From the NCBI RefSeq assembly GCF_030291075.1, contig NZ_CP127407.1, positions 3,594,001-3,658,000 of the forward strand: a stretch of DNA of 64,000 nt, given 5' to 3'. Of this stretch, positions 1 to 8,396 are shown one piece after another (within the stretch, counting starts at the first letter, position 1; the number at the start of each line of letters is the position of its first letter). The DNA is from Stenotrophomonas sp. 57 (GTDB lineage Bacteria > Pseudomonadota > Gammaproteobacteria > Xanthomonadales > Xanthomonadaceae). Made by a program: the position numbers and the translations under genes. The notes beneath the pieces were generated by a model. That model was not told the DNA's origin and searched no databases. It saw only the letters and a program-made list of their open reading frames with translations.

Positions 1-929
1 CGCAGCTGCTGCAGCGCATGGCGCAGAGCGTGCAGGATCTGCTCGCCCAGGATGTACGCACGCCGGACGTCTTTGCCACCGCCAACGAGGACGTGCAGCA
101 GCACCAGCGTGCGGCGGTTCATCGCGCGGAGCTGGCCGAGCGCCGCCACGTTGAAGCCGCGCGCGGCAAGGAGCGCCTGGAACTCGCCCGGCGCCAGGCC
201 AATGCGCAGATCGACCAGTGCTGCGATACGCGGGCGCCGCCGCGCTTCGTGCAGACGCTGCTGCGCCAGGCCTGGGCCGATGCTCTCACCCTCACCCGCC
301 TGCGCCACGGCGATGATTCACCGCAATGGCAGGAACGCCTGCAGCAGACCCAGCGCATTGCAGCGGTGACCGCGCAGGCCGTGGACACCCCCGGTGGCAC
401 CGATGCCGCGCTGGCCGCCGATGTGGAAGCTGCACTGGTGCAGGTGGGCTACCACGCCGAGGAAGCCGCTGCGGTCGCACGCAGGCTGGCCACGCCCGGC
501 GGCGAGGATGAGAGCACCTCGCGCACCGAACTCAGTGCACGCCTGAAGGCGCGCGCACGGCTGGGAGAGCACGCGGGCCTCACCAACACGGCCCCCTCCA
601 GCCCGCGCAACGCTGCCGAGGAAGCCGCTTACCAGCAACTGTCCGCCCTGCCGTTCGGCAGCTGGTTCGACATCGACAATGGCGATGGCACGCTGCGCCG
701 CCAGCGCCTGTCCTGGTACAGCCTGCTGACCGGCCATGCCCTGTTCGTCAATCCGCGCGGGCAGAAGATCGCCGATACGGACCTGGATACGCTGGCCCGG
801 CAGATCAGCGCGGGCCGCGCGCAACTGGTCACCGAAGACAAGGGCCGGCTGGTCGATCGCGCCTGGCAGGCCAGCCTCGATGCACTGCGTGCACTGGCCG
901 ACGGCCACGCCGGGGAGGCGTCCGCATGA
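1..929 (+). CDS. DUF1631 family protein, 3' part
   Basis: The frame is already open at base 3, so the true start lies outside the window and only about 308 C-terminal residues are visible. The visible part is Ala/Arg/Gln-rich and helical, followed by a C-terminal region with FGSWFDIDNGDGT and RLSWYSLLTGHALFVNPRGQ. That WF..-RLSW-LFVN-RG pattern is what I recognise as the C-terminus of DUF1631 proteins, large cytoplasmic proteins of beta- and gammaproteobacteria without an assigned biochemical role. The stop overlaps the ATG of the PilZ gene (ATGA), so the two are probably translationally coupled. I infer a c-di-GMP-linked or stress role only from that neighbour; the protein itself does not show it. 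Confidence 0.75.
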   Translation, partial: QLLQRMAQSVQDLLAQDVRTPDVFATANEDVQQHQRAAVHRAELAERRHVEAARGKERLELARRQANAQIDQCCDTRAPPRFVQTLLRQAWADALTLTRLRHGDDSPQWQERLQQTQRIAAVTAQAVDTPGGTDAALAADVEAALVQVGYHAEEAAAVARRLATPGGEDESTSRTELSARLKARARLGEHAGLTNTAPSSPRNAAEEAAYQQLSALPFGSWFDIDNGDGTLRRQRLSWYSLLTGHALFVNPRGQKIADTDLDTLARQISAGRAQLVTEDKGRLVDRAWQASLDALRALADGHAGEASA

Positions 930-1300
930 ACACCCAACCGCCACAGGACACCCGTCGCGCGCCCCGCCGCCAGGTTTCGGACCTGGTGCCGGTCACAGAC
1001 CAGATGCGCGAATGCGTGGTGGGTCGCCTTGGCAACGTGTCCGAAACCGGCATGCTGATGCTGGCCAGTGCGCCATTGCGCGAGGACGCGTTGTATCAGC
1101 TGCGTTTCCCGCTGCCGATGGTCGACGGCCGCCAGGAAGTCATCGACGTGGGCGTGCACCTGCTGTGGAGCGAGCCTGCGCACGCCCCCGGGCAGAGCTG
1201 GACCGGCTTCCGCTTCCTGACCCTGTCGCGCGAACATCGGCAGCTGCTACGGCAGTGGGTGGGTGAGGACTGCGACGAGGGACCGGTTTCGACGGCCTGA
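926..1300 (+). CDS. PilZ domain protein (c-di-GMP binding)
   Basis: A 124-residue single-domain protein. The N-terminus carries an Arg cluster (RRAPRR, residues 10-15) that fits the RxxxR half of the PilZ c-di-GMP motif, and NVSETG (37-42) fits the D/NxSxxG half. The rest (VDVGVHLLWSEP, WTGFRFLTLS) fits the PilZ beta barrel. It is likely a cytoplasmic receptor that passes c-di-GMP level to motility, biofilm or export machinery through a partner that cannot be named from sequence. ATGA overlap with the upstream DUF1631 gene. A short inverted repeat (1301-1316) follows the stop. Confidence 0.85.
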   Translation: MNTQPPQDTRRAPRRQVSDLVPVTDQMRECVVGRLGNVSETGMLMLASAPLREDALYQLRFPLPMVDGRQEVIDVGVHLLWSEPAHAPGQSWTGFRFLTLSREHRQLLRQWVGEDCDEGPVSTA

Positions 1301-1316
1301 GTGCCGGTTCCGGCAC
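1301..1316. repeat. Short inverted repeat after the PilZ gene
   Basis: GTGCCGG-TT-CCGGCAC starts directly after the PilZ stop. A short mixed T-rich stretch follows (gcggttttctg), so this could be a weak terminator on the plus strand. Not strong enough to call as one. Confidence 0.4.
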
Positions 1317-1375
1317 AGCGGTTTTCTGCGGTATGCGGCAGAATCTAGGACCGTTTCCCGTGTCGAGCCACCGCA

Positions 1376-2707
1376 ATGATCCAGCAAGACCCCGGCGCCC
1401 TGTATTCCGACCACCTGGCCGTGCTGTGCCGACGCGCCGAACAGGCGCTGGCCCGCGGAGGCTTCGACCACCTGGTGGTGCCCAGCGGCACCCTGCACTA
1501 CCAGGTGTTCGACGATCGCGACTACCCATATGCGGTGAATCCGCAGTTCAAGGCCTGGTTGCCGCTGACCCGCGTGCCCAACAGCTGGATCGTGTTCACC
1601 CCCGGCAAGCGCCCGGCGGTGATCTTCCACCAGCCCTTCGACTACTGGCACGTGGTGCCGGATGCGCCCAGCGGCTGGTGGGTGGAGCACTTCGACATCC
1701 ACATCATCCGCACGCCCGAAGAGGCGCTGGCCCTGCTGCCGGCCGATCCAGCACGCTGCGCGATCCTGGGCGAGCCGCAGAGCGCGCTGGGCGCCTTCGT
1801 GCCGAACAACCCGGCGCCGGTGGTGAACTATCTCGACTGGCATCGCGGCAGCAAGACCCCATATGAAATCGCGCTGATGCGCCAGGCGCAGGTGCTGGGC
1901 GTGCGCGGCCACCGCGCCGCCGAGGTCGCGTTCCGCAACGGTGCCGATGAATTCAACATCCACATGGCGTATTGCCAGGCCGTGGGCCAGGATGCCAACG
2001 AACTGCCCTACGGCAACATCGTGGCACTGAACGAGCACGCCGCGGTGCTGCATTACACCGAACTGGGCCGCACTGCACCGCAGCCGCTGCGCAGCTTCCT
2101 GATCGATGCTGGCGCCAGCGCGCACGGCTATGCCAGCGACATCACCCGCACCTACGCCGCCAAGGGGCATGACGAATTCGCCGCGATGATCGAGGCCGTG
2201 GATGCCGCCCAGCAGCAGATGTGCGCGGCGGTACGTGCGGGCTTCGACTACAAGCAGCTGCACGTGGACGCGCATCTTTCGCTGATGGGCGTGCTGAAGG
2301 ACTTCGGCGTGATCAAGGTCTCGCCGCAGACTGCGCTGGAAACCGGCGTCAGCGCCGCGTTCTTCCCGCACGGCATCGGCCATCTGATCGGCCTGCAGGT
2401 GCACGACGTCGCCGGCTTCGCGGCCAGCGACGAAGGCGGCCGCATCGAACGCCCGGCCGGCCACCCCTATCTGCGCCTGACCCGCCTGCTGGAGCCGGGC
2501 ATGGTGGTGACCATCGAGCCGGGCCTGTACTTCATCGACATGCTGTTGAACGAAGTGAAGGCCGCCGGCCACGGCGATGCGATCAACTGGGAGCGCGTGG
2601 ACTTCTTCCGTCCGTATGGCGGCATCCGCATCGAAGACGAAGTGCTGTGCACCGAGGGCGAGGCGGACAACCTGACGCGGCCGGTGTTTGCGGCGGCGAA
2701 CGGCTGA
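1376..2707 (+). CDS. pepQ: Xaa-Pro dipeptidase (prolidase, M24B)
   Basis: A 443-residue cytoplasmic metallopeptidase, the same length as E. coli PepQ. It hydrolyses dipeptides with a C-terminal proline. The five dinuclear-metal ligands of the pita-bread fold are all present at expected spacing: D244 and D255 (LIDAGAS...YASDITRTY), H336 (PHGIGHLIGLQVHD), E381 (IEPGLYF) and E420 (IRIEDEVL). The start ATG follows the PilZ gene by 75 bp, so it may have its own promoter. It converges on pepP, a second M24 peptidase acting on the other side of proline. The 471-bp gap between them holds repeat elements A and B. Confidence 0.95.
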   Translation: MIQQDPGALYSDHLAVLCRRAEQALARGGFDHLVVPSGTLHYQVFDDRDYPYAVNPQFKAWLPLTRVPNSWIVFTPGKRPAVIFHQPFDYWHVVPDAPSGWWVEHFDIHIIRTPEEALALLPADPARCAILGEPQSALGAFVPNNPAPVVNYLDWHRGSKTPYEIALMRQAQVLGVRGHRAAEVAFRNGADEFNIHMAYCQAVGQDANELPYGNIVALNEHAAVLHYTELGRTAPQPLRSFLIDAGASAHGYASDITRTYAAKGHDEFAAMIEAVDAAQQQMCAAVRAGFDYKQLHVDAHLSLMGVLKDFGVIKVSPQTALETGVSAAFFPHGIGHLIGLQVHDVAGFAASDEGGRIERPAGHPYLRLTRLLEPGMVVTIEPGLYFIDMLLNEVKAAGHGDAINWERVDFFRPYGGIRIEDEVLCTEGEADNLTRPVFAAANG

Positions 2708-2749
2708 GCCCCTCGTGGTTGGGCGCTTGGAGCAAAAGCCGCGCTTGGC

Positions 2750-2847
2750 GGGGCGGGGTGGGTTCGCAGGGGACGCCGTGAATCCATCCCTGGAGGCTTG
2801 GCCGCGGCATCCATGCCGCGGACACCCCCGCGAACCCACCCCGCCCC
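2750..2847 (+). repeat. Variable-arm palindrome, copy A
   Basis: Left arm 2750-2772 and right arm 2825-2847 are reverse complements over 23 nt with one mismatch. Between them is a 52-nt core (2773-2824) that begins ACGCCGTGAATCCATCC and ends with an inner hairpin CGCGGCATCCATGCCGCG. After the right arm comes ctctGACAGTTTCGGTG, a flank shared with copy C. The core matches copies B and C base for base in length, while the arms are unrelated in sequence. The element lies between the convergent pepQ and pepP genes. Confidence 0.85.
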
Positions 2848-3007
2848 ACCTCTGACAGTTTCGGTGTGCGTCCAACCACGGAAGAAAGAAAGAAAAGCAA
2901 AAGCGGGTCGCCCGCTGCGCTCGCTCCGTGTCGACCCAGGTCGACACCTACCAACAGCCGCACGTCCCAACTACCGCCGTTACCCACCGCCGCGTGAACC
3001 TGTCGAA

Positions 3008-3109
3008 GGCGGGGTACTGTGGGTGTGCGGGGTGTGAGCGGCATGGATGCCGCGACGAAGCCCCCATGGATGGGTTTACGGCGCCCCCGCACACCCACAG
3101 TGCCCCGCC
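3008..3109 (-). repeat. Variable-arm palindrome, copy B (inverted relative to A)
   Basis: Arms 3008-3032 and 3085-3109 pair over 25 nt with one mismatch. The 52-nt core (3033-3084), read on the minus strand, aligns with the core of copy A including the GCATCCATGC hairpin. Copies A and B face each other, 160 bp apart. No gene is supported anywhere in 2708-3178; the spacer holds a purine-rich run (gaagaaagaaagaaaagc). Confidence 0.85.
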
Positions 3110-3150
3110 ATCCCACGGACAGCCTGCTGTTGCTCTGGCTTGTAGCGGGT

Positions 3151-3169
3151 GCAGGGCTGCAAGCCCTGC
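3151..3169. repeat. GTAG-type hairpin
   Basis: GCAGGGCTGCAAGCCCTGC, preceded by TGTAGCGGG, is a palindrome of the short GTAG/REP type, sitting just past the pepP stop. Confidence 0.6.
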
Positions 3170-3178
3170 CGAACCCCC

Positions 3179-4507
3179 TTACCCCGCCATCACCGCTTCG
3201 ATCTCGTCGGCGCTGCGCGCCAGGCCTTCGGTCAGCACCCGATGGCCGTCGTCGGTGATCAGCACATCATCCTCGGTGCGGATGCCGATGCCACGCCAGC
3301 GCGGTTCCACCGTCGTGTCATCCACGCCCACATACAGCCCCGGCTCGATGGTGAAGGCCATGCCCGGCTCCAGCAGGCGCGAGTCGCCCGCCAGGCGGTA
3401 ATCGCCCACGTCGTGCACGTCCATGCCGATCCAGTGCCCGGTCTTGTGCCGGTAGAAGCGCTGGTACAGGCCTTCGGACAGGTTCTTTTCCAGCGTGCCC
3501 TTCAGCAGGCCCAGCCGCAGCAGGCCCTCGGTCAGGGTCTGCACCGCGGCGAGGTGGCCGGCCTCGTACGGCACGCCCGGCCTGGCCTGGGCCAGTGCAG
3601 CAGCCTGCGCGTCGCCGACCAGATCGTGCAGCGCACGCTGCTCGGCACTGAAGCGGCCATTCACCGGGAAGGTGCGGGTGATGTCGCTGGCATAGCCGCG
3701 GTACTCGGCACCGGCATCGATCAGCACCAGCTCGCCATCGCGCGAACGCGCATTGTTGTCGCGGTAGTGCAGGATGCACCCGTTGCGGCCGGCGCCGACG
3801 ATGCTGCAGTACGCCGGCACGGCATCGTTGGCGCGGAACACGCGCTCCAGCTCGGCCTGCAGTTCGTATTCATGGATACCCGCCCTGGCCGCCCGCATCG
3901 CCGCCAGGTGCGCACGCACGCTGATCTGCGCGGCGTGGTGCATCAGCGCCACCTCCGCGCCCGACTTGAACAAGCGCTGCTCATGCAGCAGATGGCCCAG
4001 TTCGAGGAACTCATGCGGCGGCTGCGCGCCGTGGCGCACCTGCGAACGCACGCGGTTGACCCAGCCGATCAGTTTCAGGTCGAAGTCGGCATCGCGGCCG
4101 AAGTGGTAGTAGACGCGCGAGCGTCCCTCCAGCAGGCCCGGCAGGATGTCGTCCAGATCGTCGATCGGGTAGGCATCGTCCATGCCGTACTGCGCCACCG
4201 CTCCTTCCTGCCCGGCACGGCTGCCATCCCATGCCTCGCGCTCGGCATCGCGCTCGCGGCAGAACAGGATGGCCTCGCCGTGGCGACGGCCCGGGATCAG
4301 CACCAGCACCGCTTCCGGCTCCGGGAAGCCACTGAGGTACTGGAAGTCCGAATCCTGGCGGAACGGGTAATGGGTATCCAGGCTGCGCACCTTTTCGGCC
4401 GCGGCCGGCAGCACCAGGATCGCGTCTTCGCCGGCCATGTCCATCAGCTGGCGACGGCGACGCTTGTACTCGCCGGCCGCGATGCCGGTGCGCTGCTTGA
4501 TGTCCAT
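3179..4507 (-). CDS. pepP: Xaa-Pro aminopeptidase (M24B)
   Basis: A 442-residue enzyme, the usual length for PepP, removing an N-terminal residue that precedes proline. Ligands are visible as D264 and D275 (LIDAGAEYRGYASDITRTF), H358 (TGHWIGMDVHD), E388 (IEPGLY) and E412 (IRTEDDVLI). The N-terminal creatinase-like domain has the PFRQDSDFQYLSGF motif typical of PepP. Its ATG overlaps the ygfB stop by one base (TGATG), reproducing the enterobacterial ygfB-pepP pair. In E. coli ubi genes follow, but here a repeat-rich gap follows. Confidence 0.95.
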   Translation of the reverse strand: MDIKQRTGIAAGEYKRRRRQLMDMAGEDAILVLPAAAEKVRSLDTHYPFRQDSDFQYLSGFPEPEAVLVLIPGRRHGEAILFCRERDAEREAWDGSRAGQEGAVAQYGMDDAYPIDDLDDILPGLLEGRSRVYYHFGRDADFDLKLIGWVNRVRSQVRHGAQPPHEFLELGHLLHEQRLFKSGAEVALMHHAAQISVRAHLAAMRAARAGIHEYELQAELERVFRANDAVPAYCSIVGAGRNGCILHYRDNNARSRDGELVLIDAGAEYRGYASDITRTFPVNGRFSAEQRALHDLVGDAQAAALAQARPGVPYEAGHLAAVQTLTEGLLRLGLLKGTLEKNLSEGLYQRFYRHKTGHWIGMDVHDVGDYRLAGDSRLLEPGMAFTIEPGLYVGVDDTTVEPRWRGIGIRTEDDVLITDDGHRVLTEGLARSADEIEAVMAG

Positions 4508-5055
4508 CAGTTCAGGCGCTGCCGATGGCGCGAGGCCAGCACCACGTCGCCATGCAGCAGCAGCACCGCCACCCGGATGAATTCCTCGATCTCCGACAGG
4601 GCTTCATCATCATCATCGCCACCGGCCTCGAAATCCTCACTGGAGGCACGGGCCAGGCTGGCCATGTCGGTCAGCGCTTCTTCGCCCTCCTCGGACAGGG
4701 TCGGGCGGCGGCCGCCGCTGCCCAGGCCGAAGCCGCCCAGGAACGAGCGGGTCCAGCTGAACATGGCATCGGCCTGCGCGGACACGTCGTCGCTGTCGGT
4801 CAGCAGCAGCTCGAAGGCGAAATCGCGGTCTTCCAGCTGCTTGATGGTGGCCTGCAGCAGCTGCTCCAGCACGCTGCCGGCGGCCACCGGCGGCAGGTTG
4901 TCGTCGGCCAGTACGCGCGCCGGCCAGTCGTTGCCGGGAGCGCCGCCGGCGGCCAACCAGCCGCACAGCGCACCGTGCAGCTCGGCAGCGGTGGCGCCCA
5001 GGCCCAGCGCCTGGCTGGCGTGGGAAACGTCGTCGACGGAGGGAAGTTCGGTCAT
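4507..5055 (-). CDS. ygfB: YgfB/YecA (UPF0149) family protein
   Basis: A 182-residue acidic, helical cytoplasmic protein. MTELPSVDDVSHASQALGL, LHGALCGWLAAG and SWTRSFLGGFGLG fit the UPF0149 family, and the C-terminus is highly acidic (GGDDDDEALSEIEEF). The ATG at 5053-5055 was chosen because upstream in-frame sequence belongs to the divergent promoter region. The molecular function is not settled; in Pseudomonas a homologue affects ampDh3 and beta-lactam tolerance. Translationally coupled to pepP and divergent from the zapA operon. Confidence 0.9.
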   Translation of the reverse strand: MTELPSVDDVSHASQALGLGATAAELHGALCGWLAAGGAPGNDWPARVLADDNLPPVAAGSVLEQLLQATIKQLEDRDFAFELLLTDSDDVSAQADAMFSWTRSFLGGFGLGSGGRRPTLSEEGEEALTDMASLARASSEDFEAGGDDDDEALSEIEEFIRVAVLLLHGDVVLASRHRQRLN

Positions 5056-5208
5056 CGTGCGGCTCGTTCGGAAAGGAAACCCGGAGCGCGCACGCGCGCG
5101 CCCGTGAGACCCCGTAGTGTAGCAACCCCACGGCATCCTCTCCGTGGCCGTCCAGCCTTGCTGCGACAACGCTTGACCGCCCTTACCCGGCTTGCCTATC
5201 GTGCCTGC

Positions 5209-5430
5209 ATGGAACCCGCCGATCCCCTTGCCCAGCTGCAGGACTTCGCCGCCCGCGTGGAGGCGTTGCTTGAACGCAACCAGCGCCTGGCCGAGGAGAA
5301 CCGCAGCCTGCGCCACCAGCAGGAACAGCTGGTGGCCGAGCGTTCGACGCTGCTGGCCAAGAACGAGCAGGCACGCTCGCGGGTGGAAGCGATGATCAGC
5401 CGGCTCAAATCCCTGGAGCAGCACACATGA
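5209..5430 (+). CDS. ZapB-like coiled-coil protein (TIGR02449 type)
   Basis: A 73-residue protein made almost wholly of a coiled coil (LERNQRLAEENRSLRHQQEQ and so on). Its stop overlaps the zapA ATG (ATGA at 5427-5430). Small coiled-coil ORFs in this position upstream of zapA are known as TIGR02449. I infer a cell-division accessory role, as with ZapB, from structure and context only. The ATG at 5209 is preferred over upstream in-frame codons because it starts the coiled coil cleanly. Confidence 0.85.
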   Translation: MEPADPLAQLQDFAARVEALLERNQRLAEENRSLRHQQEQLVAERSTLLAKNEQARSRVEAMISRLKSLEQHT

Positions 5431-5723
5431 GCGCCGAACCGGTCAGTGTCCGCATCCTCGATCGTGAATACACGGTGGGCGTCGGTGGCGACGAACGCGA
5501 CAGCCTGATGGCCGCCGCGCGCCTGCTCGATGCGCGCATGCGCGAGATCCGCGGCAGCAACCGCATGGCCGCCGTCGACCGCGTCGCCGTGCTGGCCGCG
5601 CTGAACCTGGCCCACGAGCTGCAGCTGCTGCGCGACGAAAACGCCCGCCAGGCCGTGGCCCTGCAGCAGACGCTGGCCGACCTGAACCGGCGCCTGGACC
5701 GCGCCATCGACGGCGGCGCCTGA
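5427..5723 (+). CDS. zapA: Cell division protein ZapA
   Basis: 98 residues. MSAEPVSVRILDREYTVGV is the ZapA N-terminal globular part, followed by a long C-terminal helix (VDRVAVLAALNLAHELQLL) that forms the dimer/tetramer coil. ZapA binds FtsZ at midcell and crosslinks protofilaments. It is followed by 6S RNA and fau, a conserved gammaproteobacterial order. Confidence 0.95.
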   Translation: MSAEPVSVRILDREYTVGVGGDERDSLMAAARLLDARMREIRGSNRMAAVDRVAVLAALNLAHELQLLRDENARQAVALQQTLADLNRRLDRAIDGGA

Positions 5724-5807
5724 AAATCGCGCAGAACGCGTCTTCTCATATCTGAATTGGCACGGACTGTTGCCGACGAACGGCCTATCCAGATTCTGCA
5801 CGCTGGC

Positions 5808-5813
5808 TATAAT
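5808..5813 (+). promoter_or_regulatory. -10 element of the 6S RNA promoter
   Basis: A perfect TATAAT lies 7-8 bp upstream of the predicted 6S RNA 5' end (about 5821). The -35 region is weak (ctatcc at 17-bp spacing). Confidence 0.7.
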
Positions 5814-5820
5814 GGCCACG

Positions 5821-6009
5821 CGTTCTCTGCGGTACTCGACGGCATGTGCAAACATTCGCCTTGTCCCTTAAGAACGACACCGGGAGCGCGACAGCGCCGG
5901 GAGTGCAGGTCCGCCTTGTAGCGGGAAGCCCGATGGTTCTCCAGCGTTCCCACTTGAGCCCCCGGGTTCAAGGTCGTTTCGCATGCATCGACATTGCGGA
6001 GAATGCAAT
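5821..6009 (+). ncRNA. ssrS: 6S RNA
   Basis: The stretch between zapA and fau has the 6S RNA layout. The 5' end GTTCTCTGCGG pairs with a 3' end TTGCGGAGAATGC to form the closing stem. An interior 3' strand contains CACTTGAGCCCCCGGGTTCAAGG, resembling the CTTGAACC.GGGTTCAAG hairpin of enterobacterial 6S. Length is about 189 nt, close to the usual 180-185. 6S RNA mimics an open promoter and binds sigma-70 RNA polymerase in stationary phase. Exact ends are estimated. Confidence 0.85.
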
Positions 6010-6016
6010 ATTCCAG

Positions 6017-6052
6017 CAAGGGCGGCGTCTTCGGGCGTCGCCCTTGTTCTTT
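6017..6052 (+). terminator. Rho-independent terminator after 6S RNA
   Basis: CAAGGGCGGCG pairs with CGTCGCCCTTG (one wobble) around a short loop and is followed by TTCTTT. It ends the 6S RNA transcript or its extended precursor. Confidence 0.75.
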
Positions 6053-6089
6053 CCGGCACAATGACGGCTGATCCTTGCCGCACGCTGCC

Positions 6090-6683
6090 ATGACCGACCC
6101 GCGCCAGGCCCTGCGCCACGACCTGCGGCAACGCCGCCGCGACCTTTCCGCCGTTGCGCGCATCGCCGCCGCCGAATCGCTTGCCGACGCCCTGCTCGCC
6201 CTGCCGTTCGCCCCGCGCGAAGGCGCCGTGGCCGGCTACTGGGCGCTGGATGGCGAGATCGCCCTGCACCGCTGGCAGCTGCAGCTGCCCGAGCAACTCA
6301 CCTACTGCCTGCCGGTGCTGGCCGGCGAGGTGCTGCGCTTCGCACCGTGGCGGCCGGGGCAGCCGCTGACCAGCAACCGCTACGGCATTCCCGAACCGGA
6401 CGTGGCGCTGGAAGACACCCTGGAACCGGCGCAGATGGCGCTGGTGGTGACCCCGCTGGTCGGCTTCGACAGCCAGTGCCGGCGGCTGGGCATGGGGGGC
6501 GGCTGGTATGATCGCAGCTTCGCCTTCCGCCACGATCGGCCGGCGCCGCCCTGGCTGGTCGGTGCTGCGTTCGCGGTGCAGCAGGTCGAGGCCTTGCCGG
6601 TGGCGTCGTGGGACGTGCCGGTGGACGCGATCTGCACCGAAGACGGCCCCCTGTTCCCCTCCGCTGCCCCCGTGAACGCATGA
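6090..6683 (+). CDS. fau: 5-formyltetrahydrofolate cyclo-ligase
   Basis: 197 residues. The enzyme converts 5-formyl-THF to 5,10-methenyl-THF using ATP. The basic N-terminus (RHDLRQRRRDLS), PLVGFDSQCRRLGMGGGWYDRSF (substrate/ATP loop, residues about 136-158) and VPVDAICTEDG match the YgfA/MTHFS family. The ATG at 6090 is preferred over an in-frame TTG at 6075. Its stop overlaps the ATG of the EVE gene (ATGA). Placement after 6S RNA is a classic linkage. Confidence 0.93.
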   Translation: MTDPRQALRHDLRQRRRDLSAVARIAAAESLADALLALPFAPREGAVAGYWALDGEIALHRWQLQLPEQLTYCLPVLAGEVLRFAPWRPGQPLTSNRYGIPEPDVALEDTLEPAQMALVVTPLVGFDSQCRRLGMGGGWYDRSFAFRHDRPAPPWLVGAAFAVQQVEALPVASWDVPVDAICTEDGPLFPSAAPVNA

Positions 6684-7159
6684 CCGCCCGCAAGCGCTAC
6701 TGGCTGATGAAGTCCGAACCGGACGCCTTCTCCATCGATGATCTGGCCAAGGTCAAGGTCGAGCCCTGGAACGGGGTGCGCAACTACCAGGCGCGCAATT
6801 TCATGCGCGATGGCATGCAGGTGGGCGACGGCATCCTGTTCTACCACTCCAATACCAAGGTGCCCGGCATCGTTGGCCTGGCCACCGTGGCCAGCCCGGC
6901 CTATCCGGACGACACCCAGTTCGACCCGACATCCGACTACCACGACCCCAAGAGCACGCGCGAAAACCCGCGCTGGATGCTGGTGGACGTGGCCTTCGAC
7001 CGCAAGCTCAAGCAGGTGATCGCGCTGGACGAGATCAAGCTGCACGCCGATGAGCTCGGCGAAGGCTTCCCGCTGGTTGCCAAGGGCAACCGCCTGTCGG
7101 TGTTCCCGGTGACCGCTGCGCAGTGGAAGCTGCTGCTGTCGCTGGAAAAGAAATCCTGA
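6680..7159 (+). CDS. EVE domain protein
   Basis: 159 residues. [30 protein letters not shown] and [10 protein letters not shown]...PGIVGLATV are diagnostic of the EVE (PUA-like) fold, thought to bind modified nucleobases or RNA. It overlaps fau by 4 bp and precedes rpiA by 23 bp. Biochemical role unknown. Confidence 0.92.
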   Translation: MTARKRYWLMKSEPDAFSIDDLAKVKVEPWNGVRNYQARNFMRDGMQVGDGILFYHSNTKVPGIVGLATVASPAYPDDTQFDPTSDYHDPKSTRENPRWMLVDVAFDRKLKQVIALDEIKLHADELGEGFPLVAKGNRLSVFPVTAAQWKLLLSLEKKS

Positions 7160-7182
7160 TTCCCTGCCTGAGAGTTCTTCCC

Positions 7183-7830
7183 ATGTCCGAAGCCAAGCGC
7201 CTGGCCGCCGAGAAAGCCATCGAGTACGTCGAAGACGGTATGATCGTCGGTGTCGGCACCGGTTCCACCGTGGCCTATTTCATCGATGCCCTGGCCCGCA
7301 TCCAGCACCGCATCAAGGGTGCCGTGTCCAGCTCCGAGCAGAGCACCGCGCGCCTGAAGCAGCACGGCATCGAGGTGATCGAGCTGAACCACAGCGGCAA
7401 CCTGTCGCTGTATGTGGACGGCGCCGATGAGTGCGACGCCAACAAGTGCCTGATCAAGGGTGGCGGCGCCGCGCTGACCCGCGAGAAGATCATCGCCGAG
7501 GCCAGCGAGCGCTTCATCTGCATCATCGACCCGAGCAAGCAGGTGCCGGTGCTGGGCAAGTTCCCGCTGCCGGTGGAAGTGATCCCGATGGCGCGCAGCC
7601 TGGTCGCCCGCCAGATCCGCGACATGACCGGCGGCCAGCCGACCTGGCGCGAAGGCGTGGTCACCGACAACGGCAACCAGATCCTGGACATCCACAATCT
7701 GGAAATCACCGACCCGGAAAAGCTGGAGCGCGAGCTCAACCAGCTGCCGGGCGTGGTCTGCGTCGGCCTGTTCGCGCGCCGCCGCGCCGATGTGGTGATC
7801 GTCGGCGGCGAGCCGCCGGTCGTGCTCTGA
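7183..7830 (+). CDS. rpiA: Ribose-5-phosphate isomerase A
   Basis: 215 residues, interconverting ribose-5-P and ribulose-5-P in the pentose phosphate pathway. [23 protein letters not shown] and [12 protein letters not shown] are the RpiA phosphate and catalytic loops; the Asp of VDGADE and Lys of KGGG are active-site residues. The ATG at 7183 matches the normal N-terminus ([12 protein letters not shown]); the longer in-frame ORF reads back into the EVE gene. The DUF192 gene follows 21 bp later. Confidence 0.96.
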   Translation: MSEAKRLAAEKAIEYVEDGMIVGVGTGSTVAYFIDALARIQHRIKGAVSSSEQSTARLKQHGIEVIELNHSGNLSLYVDGADECDANKCLIKGGGAALTREKIIAEASERFICIIDPSKQVPVLGKFPLPVEVIPMARSLVARQIRDMTGGQPTWREGVVTDNGNQILDIHNLEITDPEKLERELNQLPGVVCVGLFARRRADVVIVGGEPPVVL

Positions 7831-7851
7831 CCCTTTCGAAGGATCCTGACG

Positions 7852-8298
7852 ATGTCGCTGTTGCGTTCGCTGCTGATGCTTCCGCTGCTGGCCCTGGCCG
7901 GCTGCGCCACCGACGCGGCCCGCCATTGGGTCGAGTTGGATGGTGCCCGCTACCAGGTGGAGCTGGCCACCAACGATGAAACCCGCGCACGCGGGCTGAT
8001 GTTCCGCGACCAGATGGCGGCCGACCACGGCATGCTGTTCATCCACGACCGCGAGGAAATGCAGGCGTACTGGATGAAGAACACCAAGATCGCGCTGGAC
8101 ATCCTGTACTTCGACAGCGAGCGCAGGCTGGTCAGCCAGCAGCGCAACGTACCGCCGTGCTCGGCCGGCGACATGTGCCCGCCCTATCCCAGCGGTGGCC
8201 CGGCCCGGTACGTGCTGGAGCTCAACGCCGGCCAGGCCGAGAAGCTCAAGCTGAAGGACGGCACCGCGCTGACCTTCGGCCCGGGCATCGAAAAGTAA
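7852..8298 (+). CDS. DUF192 family lipoprotein
   Basis: 148 residues. The N-terminus has a signal sequence and lipobox (LLALAGC, Cys19), so a lipid-anchored envelope protein is expected. The mature part has the DUF192 pattern: RARGLMFRDQMAADHGMLF, YWMKNTKIALDILYFD and YVLELNAGQAE. Function unknown. Probably co-transcribed with rpiA. A GTAG-type hairpin lies just downstream. Confidence 0.88.
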   Translation: MSLLRSLLMLPLLALAGCATDAARHWVELDGARYQVELATNDETRARGLMFRDQMAADHGMLFIHDREEMQAYWMKNTKIALDILYFDSERRLVSQQRNVPPCSAGDMCPPYPSGGPARYVLELNAGQAEKLKLKDGTALTFGPGIEK

Positions 8299-8306
8299 AA
8301 GTAACG

Positions 8307-8329
8307 GTAGTGCCGGCCGCTGGCCGGCA
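8307..8329 (+). repeat. Single GTAG-type palindrome
   Basis: GTAG followed by TGCCGGCCGC-TGGCCGGCA. A one-unit repeat between the DUF192 and SirB1 genes. Confidence 0.65.
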
Positions 8330-8396
8330 ATCCGACCCCGAAATTTTTCACGCGACACTGCTTGAAACCGTCTGCAATTGCCGCCAGTCTGTGGCC

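Noticed and set aside
1247..2947. A 566-codon minus-strand frame across pepQ
   Set aside because: Antisense shadow; the plus strand has all five M24 metal ligands.
2750..3109. Palindromes A-D as retron msr-msd elements
   Set aside because: Inverted arms and inner hairpins are suggestive, but no reverse transcriptase gene or branching-guanosine context is near any copy.
2708..3178. CRISPR-like array
   Set aside because: Only two inverted units with unequal arms; no regular direct repeat/spacer pattern here or elsewhere in the window.
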